The translations under genes were made by a program, and so were the position numbers. The notes beneath the pieces were generated by a model. That model saw nothing but the letters and a program-made list of their open reading frames with translations, had not been told where the DNA came from and did no database searches. A stretch of DNA of 9,750 nt. It comes from Pseudomonadota bacterium. GTDB taxonomy: Bacteria > Pseudomonadota > Gammaproteobacteria > Burkholderiales > Burkholderiaceae_D. The stretch covers positions 1 to 9,750 of the forward strand of contig JAEWEK010000300.1 in NCBI GenBank assembly GCA_023389425.1. Direction: 5' to 3'. This document shows, piece by piece, positions 1 through 6,745 of the stretch. Each line of letters starts with the position of its first letter. The stretch's first letter is position 1.

Positions 1-42
1 TGGACCTGAACCATGCGCGTCTACCAATTCCGCCACGTGGGC
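1..42 (-). tRNA. tRNA-Leu (anticodon CAG), 5' half, cut by window edge
   Basis: Read on the minus strand from 42, the sequence has an acceptor 5' strand GCCCACG, then TG, a class II type D arm containing GGAATTGGTAGA, and an anticodon arm with 5-bp stem CATGG, loop TTCAGGT and the start of the complementary CCATG. The loop places CAG at positions 34-36, which reads CUG leucine codons. The layout matches E. coli tRNA-Leu1 closely. The long variable arm, T arm and 3' end lie outside the window. It is transcribed away from rnr. Confidence 0.93.
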
Positions 43-80
43 ACTGCTTCAAACTGCGCGGCATCGCTGCCGAGGCCGAG

Positions 81-108
81 ATTATAGCGGAACCATTGCA
101 AAAGTCAA
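81..108 (-). promoter_or_regulatory. Sigma-70 promoter of tRNA-Leu(CAG)
   Basis: On the minus strand there is a -35 TTGACT (103-108), a 16-bp spacer and a perfect -10 TATAAT (81-86). Transcription would start near 74, about 32 nt before the mature 5' end at 42. A GC-rich stretch (CTCGGCCTCGG) follows the -10, as in discriminators of stable RNA promoters under stringent control. That regulatory reading is inference. Confidence 0.82.
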
Positions 109-193
109 AGTCCCTCCGCGAAATTCCCTAGCACGGTAAGTTAGGTGAATAGTGCAGTCCTCCGTTACACTACGCGTGCCAAGGTGTCAATCC

Positions 194-2686
194 ATGCCGT
201 TCGCGGCTCACTCAAAAGAATACAATTTGAAGCAAGTTACCCATACCATACCAAGCCGCGAGGAAATCCTCGCCGTGTTCCGCGACAGCGGCGGCGCCAT
301 GGACCTCAAGGCCCTGGCGCGCGTCCTCAAGGTCAAGCCGGCCGCACAGGATGTGCTCACGCGCCGCCTGAACGCGATGGAACGCGACGGCCAGCTGCGC
401 CTGGATATCACCGGCCACTACGCGCTGGCCGATCACTCCGGCTTCATCGCGGGCCGCGTCAGCGCCCACCGCGACGGCTTCGGCTTCCTGATTCCGGAAG
501 ACGGCAGCGAGGACCTGTTCCTCAACGATAAGGAAATGCAGAAGGTGCTCAATGGCGACCGCGTGCTTGGCCGCGTCACCGGCACCGACCGCCGCGGCCG
601 CGCCGAAGGCACCATCGTCGAAGTGGTCGAACGCGCCAACTCCCACGTGATCGGCCGCCTGCTGAACGAAGGCGGCGTGTGGGTGGTGTCGCCTGAAGAC
701 CAGCGCATCGGGCGCGACATCCTCGTGATCGGCTCACCGGGCAAGGCGCGCGATGGCCAGGTGGTCAGCGTCGAACTGATCGAGCAGCCTTCGCGCTTCC
801 AGCAGCCCACCGGCAAGGTGGTCGAGGTGCTGGGCGAGCTGGATGATCCCGGCATGGAAATCGAAATCGCCGTGCGCAAGTTCGGCGTGCCGCATATCTT
901 TTCCGCCGCCGCGCTGAAACAGGCTGCCAAGCTGCCGGCCGAAGTGCGCGACGACGACCTGGGCAACCGCGTCGACCTGCGCGACGTCCCGCTCGTCACC
1001 ATCGACGGCGAAGACGCGCGCGACTTCGACGATGCCGTCTACTGCGAGCCGATCAGGATCGGCCGCAAGAAGGGCTACCGCCTGCTGGTCGGCATCGCCG
1101 ACGTCAGCCACTACGTCAAGCCGGGCGACGCGCTCGACCAGGACGCGCTGGAGCGCAGCACCTCGGTGTACTTCCCGCGCCGCGTGATCCCGATGCTGCC
1201 GGAGAAGCTGTCCAATGGCCTGTGCTCGCTGAACCCGCACGTCGACCGCCTCACGCTGGTGTGCGACATGGTGGTGTCCGCGGAAGGCGAGGTCACGGCC
1301 TACCAGTTCTATCCGGCCGTGATGCACTCGGCCGCGCGCCTCACCTATACGGCAGTGGCGGACATTCTCGCCACCCCGAATGGCGAGGAAGCGCAGCGCC
1401 GCGCGCCGATCGTGCCGCACCTGCGGAACCTGAACGAGGTGTTCCATGCATTGCTCAAGGCGCGCCAGGAGCGTGGGGCGATCGACTTCGAGACCACCGA
1501 AACCTATATCGTCTGCAACGAGCTGGGCAAGATCGAGAAGATCCTGCCGCGCACCCGCAACGATGCGCACCGCCTGATCGAAGAGTGCATGCTGGCCGCC
1601 AACGTCTGCGCGGCCGACCTGCTGATCCGCCACAAGCACCCGGGCACCTTCCGCATCCACGCCACGCCGAGCGAAGAAAAGCTGAACCAGCTGCGCACCT
1701 TCCTGCGCCAGGCCGGCCTGAACCTGGGCGGCGGCACCAGCCCGTCCGCCGGCGACTACGCCGCGCTGATGCAGCAGATCAAGGGGCGGCCGGACGCGCA
1801 GCTGCTGCAGACCATGCTGCTGCGCTCGATGCAGCAAGCGGTTTACAGTCCGGACAATATCGGTCACTTCGGTCTGGCCTACGAGGCTTATGCCCACTTC
1901 ACCAGCCCGATCCGCCGCTACCCGGACCTGCTGACGCACCGCGCGATCAAGGCGATCCTGGCGGGCCGCCGCTACGAACCGACCGGCATCGACCTGTCCA
2001 AGCTGAACACGACGCTGTCCAACGCGGCGCGCAAGCAGCTGGCCAAGGACCGTGCGCAGGGCAAGCAGCGCGAGGAGAGGGACCAGACCATCTGGGACGC
2101 GCTGGGCGTGCATTGCTCGGCCAACGAGCGCCGTGCGGACGAGGCGTCGCGTGATGTCGAGAACTGGCTCAAGTGTTACTACATGCAGGACAAGCTGGGC
2201 GAGGAATTCACCGGCATCGTGTCCGGCGTGACCCCGTTCGGCATTTTCGTGCAACTGGAAGAGCTATATGTCGAGGGCCTGGTGCACATCACCGAGCTGG
2301 GCAGCGATTATTTCCAGTACGACGAGGCGCGCCACGAATTGCGCGGCGAGCGTACCGGCAAGCGTTACGGCCTGACCGACCGCGTGTCGGTGCAGATTGC
2401 CCGTGTCGACCTGGAGGCGCGCAAGATCGATCTGGTGTTGGCCGGCAACCAGCAAGGCGCTTCTGCGTCGCCTGCGCCGGAAGGACGCGGCCGCAAGGCC
2501 AAGGCCGAGGCGGCGCCGCGCTTCCAGCCGGTGTTCGACGAAGCGCCGGCATTTTCGACGCCGCCGCGCCGGGTGCGCACCTCCAGGACCACCACCGCCG
2601 GCGCCAAGAGCGCGGCCAAGAAGAAGACTGCCGCCGCCAAGCCGGCGCGCAAGACCGCATCCAAAACGAGCAGGAAGAAGAAGTAA
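194..2686 (+). CDS. rnr: Ribonuclease R (RNB-family 3'-5' exoribonuclease)
   Basis: Processive 3'-5' exoribonuclease that degrades structured RNA and takes part in rRNA quality control and trans-translation in the cytoplasm. With the ATG at 194 the protein has 830 residues. In order: winged-helix domain (about 18-78), two cold-shock domains (about 82-240), RNB catalytic domain (about 255-585) with TIDGEDARDFDD carrying the metal-binding aspartates D271, D277, D279 and D280, the conserved SPIRRYP motif at 571-577, an S1 domain (about 668-750) and a Lys/Ala-rich tail (about 804-830). All known catalytic residues are present. The start is uncertain: ATG 194 has AAGGTG at 181-186 with 7-nt spacing. 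GTG 152 and TTG 227 (just before KQVTHTIPSREE, where family homology begins) are alternatives. The rlmB gene starts 3 bp after the stop, so the two form an operon. Confidence 0.96.
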   Translation: MPFAAHSKEYNLKQVTHTIPSREEILAVFRDSGGAMDLKALARVLKVKPAAQDVLTRRLNAMERDGQLRLDITGHYALADHSGFIAGRVSAHRDGFGFLIPEDGSEDLFLNDKEMQKVLNGDRVLGRVTGTDRRGRAEGTIVEVVERANSHVIGRLLNEGGVWVVSPEDQRIGRDILVIGSPGKARDGQVVSVELIEQPSRFQQPTGKVVEVLGELDDPGMEIEIAVRKFGVPHIFSAAALKQAAKLPAEVRDDDLGNRVDLRDVPLVTIDGEDARDFDDAVYCEPIRIGRKKGYRLLVGIADVSHYVKPGDALDQDALERSTSVYFPRRVIPMLPEKLSNGLCSLNPHVDRLTLVCDMVVSAEGEVTAYQFYPAVMHSAARLTYTAVADILATPNGEEAQRRAPIVPHLRNLNEVFHALLKARQERGAIDFETTETYIVCNELGKIEKILPRTRNDAHRLIEECMLAANVCAADLLIRHKHPGTFRIHATPSEEKLNQLRTFLRQAGLNLGGGTSPSAGDYAALMQQIKGRPDAQLLQTMLLRSMQQAVYSPDNIGHFGLAYEAYAHFTSPIRRYPDLLTHRAIKAILAGRRYEPTGIDLSKLNTTLSNAARKQLAKDRAQGKQREERDQTIWDALGVHCSANERRADEASRDVENWLKCYYMQDKLGEEFTGIVSGVTPFGIFVQLEELYVEGLVHITELGSDYFQYDEARHELRGERTGKRYGLTDRVSVQIARVDLEARKIDLVLAGNQQGASASPAPEGRGRKAKAEAAPRFQPVFDEAPAFSTPPRRVRTSRTTTAGAKSAAKKKTAAAKPARKTASKTSRKKK

Positions 2687-2689
2687 CAC

Positions 2690-3433
2690 ATGAAGAACAA
2701 AATGATTTTCGGGTTCCACGCGGTGACCTCGCGGCTGCGCCACGAGGCATCGTCGGTGGAAGAGATCTTCGTCGACGCGTCGCGCAACGACCGCCGCATG
2801 CAGGATCTGATCGCCAACGCCAAGTCGGCCGGCGTGCGCGTGATGCCGGTGGAATCGGCGCGCCTGGACAAGATCGTGGGAACCCATCGCCACCAGGGCG
2901 TGATCGCGTTCGCGGCGCAGCTGTCGCTGGCGCGCAACCTGGACGAACTGCTCGATGCGATCGAAGGTCCGCCGCTGCTGCTGATCCTCGATGGCATCAC
3001 CGACCCGCACAACCTCGGCGCCTGCCTGCGCGTGGCCGACGGCGCCGGTGCGCATGCGGTGATCGTGCCGAAGGACCGCGCGGTCGGGCTGAACGCGACC
3101 GCCGCCAAGGTGGCGAGCGGCGCGGCGGAAAGCGTGCCTTACATTACCGTGACCAACCTGGCGCGCACCATGCGCGACCTCAAGGACCGCGGCGTGTGGC
3201 TGATCGGCACCTCGGACGATGCGGAGAAGAACCTGTACCAGGCGGACTTCGCCGGCCCGACGGCGCTTGTGATGGGCTCGGAAGGCGAGGGCATGCGGCG
3301 CCTGACCCGCGAAACCTGCGACTTGCTCGTCAGCATTCCGATGTTCGGGTCGGTGGAGAGCTTGAACGTGTCCGTGGCCTCGGGCGTGTGCCTGTATGAA
3401 GCGCGCCGCCAGCGGATCGCGAAGGGCGCTTGA
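2690..3433 (+). CDS. rlmB: 23S rRNA (guanosine-2'-O-)-methyltransferase RlmB (SpoU/TrmH family)
   Basis: Methylates the 2'-O of G2251 in the peptidyl-transferase P loop of 23S rRNA using S-adenosylmethionine. The protein has 247 residues, the usual length. An N-terminal L30e-like RNA-binding domain (about 4-80, starting IFGFHAV) leads into the SPOUT knot domain with its three motifs: DPHNLGACLR (105-114), LVMGSEGEGM (193-202), and IPMFGSVESLNVS (216-228) leading to LYE. The residues usual for activity are present: N108, R114, E198, S224 and N226. The start ATG at 2690 lies 3 bp after the rnr stop, with AGGAAG (2672-2677) inside the end of rnr as ribosome-binding site. Linkage with rnr is common in proteobacteria. 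TrmH-family paralogs are the only alternative, and the context favours RlmB. Confidence 0.95.
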   Translation: MKNKMIFGFHAVTSRLRHEASSVEEIFVDASRNDRRMQDLIANAKSAGVRVMPVESARLDKIVGTHRHQGVIAFAAQLSLARNLDELLDAIEGPPLLLILDGITDPHNLGACLRVADGAGAHAVIVPKDRAVGLNATAAKVASGAAESVPYITVTNLARTMRDLKDRGVWLIGTSDDAEKNLYQADFAGPTALVMGSEGEGMRRLTRETCDLLVSIPMFGSVESLNVSVASGVCLYEARRQRIAKGA

Positions 3434-3460
3434 TCCGGCCTGGGCCGCTGCATTCGCAAC

Positions 3461-3489
3461 ATGGGGTTCCCGCCTGGGCGGGATCGACG
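3461..3489 (+). repeat. REP-like palindromic repeat, copy A (forward)
   Basis: Starts ATGGGGTTCCCGCC and ends GGCGGGATCGACG. It contains the perfect inner hairpin CCCGCC-TG-GGCGGG (3469-3482). It belongs with copies B to E in this window. It lies 27 bp after the rlmB stop and faces copy B, so the arms 3461-3476 and 3517-3532 are a perfect 16-bp inverted repeat. Transcribed, the pair could fold and act as a 3' boundary for the rnr-rlmB message, but no U-tract follows. Confidence 0.85.
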
Positions 3490-3502
3490 AAGCTGTTTTA
3501 AG

Positions 3503-3534
3503 CCGTCGTTCCCGCGCAGGCGGGAACCCCATTT
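3503..3534 (-). repeat. REP-like palindromic repeat, copy B (reverse)
   Basis: The reverse complement is identical over 32 bases to copy E at 9165-9196. The inner hairpin is TTCCCGC-GCAG-GCGGGAA (3509-3526). The gap between A and B (about 3490-3502, GCTGTTTTAAG region) is not repeat-derived. The remaining interval to cysE (3535-3649) holds no gene that I can see. Confidence 0.88.
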
Positions 3535-3649
3535 CCGTCGAGCAGCCGCAACAGTGACCCGACCCATCCAGAATTGACCCCTCATAAGCAGCCCTACTGC
3601 GAATCGGCTACCATCACCCTTGCATCGTAACCAAGCCATCCCGACAACA

Positions 3650-4387
3650 ATGTTCTCCAAGCTGCGCGAAGACATCCACAGCATCATTGAGCGCGACCCC
3701 GCCGCCCGCAACGGCTGGGAAGTGCTGACCTGCTATCCCGGCCTGCATGCCATCATCATGCACAGCTGGGCGCATGCCTGCTGGACGAACGGACTCAAGT
3801 GGCTGGGGCGCTTCATCTCCTACATCGCCCGCATCATCACCGGCATCGAGATCCACCCCGGCGCCACCATCGGCCGCCGCGTGTTCATCGACCATGGTTT
3901 CGGCGTGGTGATCGGCGAAACCGCCGTGGTCGGCGACGACTGCACCATCTACCAGGGCGTCACGCTGGGCGGCACCACGCTGGTGGCCGGCACCAAGCGC
4001 CATCCCACGCTCGAGCGCGGCGTCATCGTCGGCGCCGGCGCGCAGGTGCTGGGCGGCTTCACGGTCGGCGAGTATGCCAAGGTGGGCTCCAATGCCGTCG
4101 TCATCAAGCCGGTGCCGGCCGGCGCCACCGCGGTCGGCAACCCGGCCCACATCGTGCGCAAGGAAGAACAGTCGCGCAGCGCGCAGATGTTCTCTGCCTA
4201 CGGCGTCACGCCCAACGGCGACGACCCGCTGTCCAAAGCCCTGCGCGGCCTGATCGATCACGCCGCCCGCCAGGACGAACAACTCGAACGGCTGTGCTCG
4301 ACCATCAAGGCCGCCGGTATCTCGTGCTCGACCCTCGGCGAGAGTGATAAACTCGATCAGGAACAAATGAACCGCCTGGTTGAATAA
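3650..4387 (+). CDS. cysE: Serine O-acetyltransferase
   Basis: Transfers acetyl from acetyl-CoA to L-serine to make O-acetylserine, the carbon acceptor for cysteine synthesis in the cytoplasm. The protein has 245 residues, the shorter type that resembles the B. subtilis enzyme. A helical N-terminal part (1-62, with the family signature YPGLHAI) is followed by a left-handed beta-helix of hexapeptide repeats (about 65-165). Motifs include GIEIHPGA (65-72), IDHGFG with the catalytic Asp-His pair D81-H82, GVTLGGT (103-109) and KRHPT (116-120). A charged C-terminal tail follows from about 175, whose end normally contacts cysteine synthase and senses cysteine. ATG 3650 fits family N-termini (MFSKLREDI). 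TTG 3620 is in frame but less likely. No clear ribosome-binding site or promoter is visible upstream. yceH follows after 8 bp. Confidence 0.95.
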   Translation: MFSKLREDIHSIIERDPAARNGWEVLTCYPGLHAIIMHSWAHACWTNGLKWLGRFISYIARIITGIEIHPGATIGRRVFIDHGFGVVIGETAVVGDDCTIYQGVTLGGTTLVAGTKRHPTLERGVIVGAGAQVLGGFTVGEYAKVGSNAVVIKPVPAGATAVGNPAHIVRKEEQSRSAQMFSAYGVTPNGDDPLSKALRGLIDHAARQDEQLERLCSTIKAAGISCSTLGESDKLDQEQMNRLVE

Positions 4388-4395
4388 GGAAACGC

Positions 4396-5073
4396 ATGTC
4401 GATTGAAACCGCGGGAGATTCCGCTTCCGCATCCGTGCTCGACCCCGTCGAGATCCGCGTCCTCGCCGTTCTGGCAGAAAAAGAGGCGCTTACACCAGAC
4501 AATTATCCGATGTCGCTGAACGCGATCGTCAACGGCTGCAATCAATTGTCCAGCCGCGATCCGGTCATGCAGCTGACGGACGAAGAGGTGCAGGACACGC
4601 TGCAGCGCCTCATCGACCGCAAGCTGGTCAGCTGCATCACGCAAGCCGGCGCGCGCGTGCCGAAATACGAACACCGGATGCGCATCAAGTGGACGCTGGA
4701 GCAAGACAAGGTCGCCGTGCTGGCCGTGCTGATGCTGCGCGGGCCGCAGACGGCGGGCGAGGTGCGCACGCGGACCGGACGCCTGCACGAGTTCAAATCG
4801 GTCCCTGAGGTGGAATCGGCGCTGCAGTTCCTGATCGATAAATATCCGCCGCTGCTTGCCAAGCTGGATCGGGCGCCGGGGACCAAGGAGCATCGCTACG
4901 GGCAGTTGTTGGGGGGCGAGCAGGAGTTGGCGCAGTTCGAGGCGGCCGCGAGCAGCGGCGCGCCGCCGGCGGGCGGCCGCGTCGGACAGCTGGAGCAGGA
5001 AGTCGCGGCGCTCAGGGCGGAAGTGGACGCGCTGAAGGCGCAGTTTGAAGCGTTTCGGAAGCAGTTCGAGTAA
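4396..5073 (+). CDS. yceH: YceH-family protein (DUF480, tandem winged helix)
   Basis: The protein has 225 residues and matches E. coli YceH in several blocks: LDPVEIRVLAVLAEKE, TPDNYPMSLNAIVNGCNQ and SSRDPVMQL (15-60), RVPKYEHR (87-94), LRGPQTAGEVRTRTGRLHEF (114-133) and PGTKEHRYGQLL (161-172). The known family fold is two winged-helix domains, here about 14-95 and 103-175, but the cellular role is not settled. The C-terminus (about 195-225) has regular heptads (QLEQEVAALRAEVDALKAQF) that predict a short coiled coil, probably for oligomerisation. A linker rich in Ala, Gly and Pro precedes it. The start ATG 4396 has AAGGA at 4386-4390, overlapping the cysE stop region, so translation is probably coupled to cysE. 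DNA binding is inferred from the fold only. Confidence 0.92.
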   Translation: MSIETAGDSASASVLDPVEIRVLAVLAEKEALTPDNYPMSLNAIVNGCNQLSSRDPVMQLTDEEVQDTLQRLIDRKLVSCITQAGARVPKYEHRMRIKWTLEQDKVAVLAVLMLRGPQTAGEVRTRTGRLHEFKSVPEVESALQFLIDKYPPLLAKLDRAPGTKEHRYGQLLGGEQELAQFEAAASSGAPPAGGRVGQLEQEVAALRAEVDALKAQFEAFRKQFE

Positions 5074-5095
5074 GCCCGCCTTCGCGGGAATGACG
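5074..5095 (+). repeat. REP-like repeat, copy C (partial), between convergent genes
   Basis: Begins directly after the yceH stop: GCCCGC, loop CTTC, GCGGGAATGACG. The hairpin is CCCGC-CTTC-GCGGG (5075-5088). It lacks the ATGGGGTT left end of copies A and E, so it is a partial copy or a replaced end. It sits 10 bp before the end of the convergent gene (stop at 5106) and may serve as a bidirectional 3' boundary or terminator. No clear U-tract is visible on either strand. Confidence 0.75.
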
Positions 5096-5105
5096 TAGAT
5101 GAAGA

Positions 5106-5849
5106 CTACTTCGCCGCTACCTTCTGCTGCTCGTATTCGAGATCAATGAGCGTATCGTCCGGCCATTCCTTGTCACCCAGCGGCACCTTGTATTCGCCGG
5201 CGAGCACTTCCAGGTTGCGCCTCTTCGAGCCATGCCGGATCGTGGCCTTGCGCACGAGCTGAGGCGGCGGGTTCGAGAAGTGCACGTCGCCCTTGCGCGA
5301 CATGCACCAGTCGCCGCCAAGCAGCATCATATTGGTGATGCCGACGATGACCGTCGGGATCTCCTGCTTGGCGATCGCAATCGCTACCTTGCACTCCAGC
5401 CGCAAGTCGCCCAGCCGCCGCACGTTCTCCGGCAAACCGGGTGTGCGCACTTCGGGCGCGATCTGGTAGCTGCCGGCCGGGAGGCTGAACACGAGCGCGG
5501 CATTCTTCTCGTAGGCAGGCAGGCTCCATGGCACCGAGAACACGCCGTCCGCGCTGACCGCTACCGGCAGCGACAGGCCGTCCGCCGCGATGGTCAGCGT
5601 CAGCGAAGGATCCTGGAGGAACTGTCCGTCCTTGCTGCCGACGCGGAAACGCAGCTCCGGCACGTCCGGCGCCAGGTCGTGGTGGCGAGCATAGGCGTCG
5701 ATGCCGGCCGCGACCGCGCGGTAGGTCTTCATCTGCGGACGGCTCGCGCCTTCCGGCCATGGCGCGTTGTCCCGCTCCTGCGCATTGGCGCCGGACAGGA
5801 GCGAGGTGAACATGCATGCTGCAAGCAGGGAGGAACGTAGCAGTCTCAT
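5106..5849 (-). CDS. Secreted protein of unknown function, paralog of the upstream gene
   Basis: I do not recognise the family. The protein has 247 residues. A signal peptide is clear: MRLLRSS, hydrophobic LLAACMFTSLLSG, and probable cleavage after ANA (residue 23), so it should act in the periplasm or outside the cell. The mature part aligns with the product of the gene at 5867-6667: MKTYRAVAAGIDAYA (40-54) against MKSYRAVWKGLDKF; LRFRV; a beta-rich middle; an invariant core VRTPGLPENVRRLGDLRLEC (134-153) followed by KV; a hydrophobic stretch IPTVIVGITNMMLLGGDWCM; and a C-terminal LGDKEWPDDTLIDLEYE. Two cysteines (C153, C182) are shared with the paralog and may form a disulfide. The hydrophobic stretch might be buried rather than membrane-spanning. 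The start is set by the signal peptide and AGAGG upstream; the frame is open further up but there overlaps the paralog gene. The stop is TAG. Confidence 0.85.
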   Translation of the reverse strand: MRLLRSSLLAACMFTSLLSGANAQERDNAPWPEGASRPQMKTYRAVAAGIDAYARHHDLAPDVPELRFRVGSKDGQFLQDPSLTLTIAADGLSLPVAVSADGVFSVPWSLPAYEKNAALVFSLPAGSYQIAPEVRTPGLPENVRRLGDLRLECKVAIAIAKQEIPTVIVGITNMMLLGGDWCMSRKGDVHFSNPPPQLVRKATIRHGSKRRNLEVLAGEYKVPLGDKEWPDDTLIDLEYEQQKVAAK

Positions 5850-5866
5850 CAGGCCTCTTGTTGTGG

Positions 5867-6667
5867 TCAGGACTTCGGTTCGGGTGCGTACTCCAGTTGG
5901 ACCAGGGCGTCGTCGGGCCAGCTCTTGTCGCCCAGCTTGACGCTGAAGCTGCTCTTGCCGCTTTGGAGTTTTTCGCTGCGCTCGCCGTAGGTCAGCGTGG
6001 CCGATGCCAGCGGCGACGGCACCGGGTAGCTGATGTTCGCATACTCCTTGCCCAGGCTGGCCATGCACCAGTCGCGGCTGAGGAGGACCGAGTTGACCAG
6101 CGCGACCACCCAGAACGGCACCTCTTCCTTGGCAATGGCGATCTGCACCTTGCATTCGAGCCGCAAGTCACCCAGCCGGCGGACGTTCTCCGGCAGGCCC
6201 GGCGTACGCACTTCCACCGACATCTTGTAGCTGCCTTTTTTCTGGTTCAGGATCATGTCGGCATTGCCATCGTACAACACTTCGTCGCGCGGGATGAAAA
6301 AATAGCCATCCTCTGCGATCGGTACGGCCACCGACGCGTCGTTGGTGGCGATGCGCAGCGCAAACTGCCCGTGCTCACCTGGCGTGATTAATGAGGACAC
6401 GCCGCAGATGCCGATGCAGTTGCCTTTGTTCTTGCTGGCCACAACCCGAAAGCGCAGCCTTGGCACGGCCGGCGCAAGCGCGTGTTCGTCGTCGAATTTG
6501 TCGAGCCCCTTCCATACGGCGCGGTAGGACTTCATTTCCGGATTCTTGACGCCGTTGACGGGCACGCGCTGGATGTCTTCTTCTTGCGCCTTGGCGCTGC
6601 CGCACAGGAGCAGGGCAAGCATCAGGCTGGTTGTAATGTGTCTTGCCTGCGTTCCGATATTGTTCAT
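5867..6667 (-). CDS. Secreted protein of unknown function, first of a tandem paralog pair
   Basis: The protein has 266 residues and the family is not recognised. It has a signal peptide (n-region to R9, hydrophobic SLMLALLLCG, cleavage probably after AKA at 27). LLLC does not fit the lipobox, so a lipoprotein is unlikely. It shares with the downstream protein the blocks PEMKSYRAV (43-51), LRFRV (71-75), the invariant core at 153-172 followed by KV, the hydrophobic stretch to DWCM (199-202) and LGDKSWPDDALVQLEY (245-260). Shared cysteines are C172 and C201. It also has a longer insertion near 78-98 with its own CIGIC pair (C84, C88), absent from the paralog. ATG 6667 is chosen because it gives the signal peptide; ATG 6671 overlaps it out of frame. 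The ribosome-binding site is weak (AAAGAGAGA). It lies 17 bp upstream of the paralog and 78 bp after the permease gene, so it is plausibly part of the GntR/ABC transcript. Confidence 0.86.
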   Translation of the reverse strand: MNNIGTQARHITTSLMLALLLCGSAKAQEEDIQRVPVNGVKNPEMKSYRAVWKGLDKFDDEHALAPAVPRLRFRVVASKNKGNCIGICGVSSLITPGEHGQFALRIATNDASVAVPIAEDGYFFIPRDEVLYDGNADMILNQKKGSYKMSVEVRTPGLPENVRRLGDLRLECKVQIAIAKEEVPFWVVALVNSVLLSRDWCMASLGKEYANISYPVPSPLASATLTYGERSEKLQSGKSSFSVKLGDKSWPDDALVQLEYAPEPKS

Positions 6668-6708
6668 GCATTCTCTCTTTCAGGGCAGGTTGCCGGCTTC
6701 GTCATGAA

Positions 6709-6736
6709 CGGCATCGCCGCCGAAGCGGCGATGCCG
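6709..6736 (-). terminator. UUCG-capped hairpin after the ABC permease gene
   Basis: A perfect 12-bp stem (6709-6720 with 6725-6736) has loop CGAA on the plus strand, so the minus-strand transcript has a C-UUCG-G tetraloop, among the most stable RNA caps. It starts 9 bp after the permease stop. No run of U follows (TTCATGACG), so it may be a weak terminator, a read-through attenuator or a 3' stabiliser that sets different levels for the ABC genes and the secreted paralogs. Confidence 0.7.
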
Positions 6737-6745
6737 TGGACGGGT

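Noticed and set aside
1222..2154. 310-codon plus-strand frame inside rnr
   Set aside because: Out-of-frame overlap with rnr, rich in Arg, Pro and Ala, typical of frame-shifted GC-rich coding DNA.
734..2254. 506-codon open frame on the minus strand opposite rnr
   Set aside because: Antisense shadow of a high-GC gene; composition is low-complexity (Ala, Arg, Gln, Val) with no motif, and rnr on the plus strand has every catalytic residue.
2264..3532. 422-codon minus-strand frame opposite rnr and rlmB
   Set aside because: Spans two well-supported genes on the other strand, begins in a repeat and shows no recognisable domain.
3461..3534. CRISPR array or insertion sequence end
   Set aside because: Only two inverted copies, no regular spacers and no transposase gene; dispersed REP-like repeats explain it better.
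3574..3614. TTGACC (3574) with TACCAT (3609) as a cysE promoter
   Set aside because: The spacing is far too long, and no acceptable -10 lies 16-18 bp after the TTGACC.
5232..5840. Plus-strand frame opposite the downstream secreted paralog
   Set aside because: The minus-strand reading has a signal peptide and aligns with its neighbour; the plus frame is a shadow.
5850..6155. Upstream extension of the downstream secreted protein to 349 residues
   Set aside because: It would overlap most of the paralog gene and bury the signal peptide in the middle of the protein.
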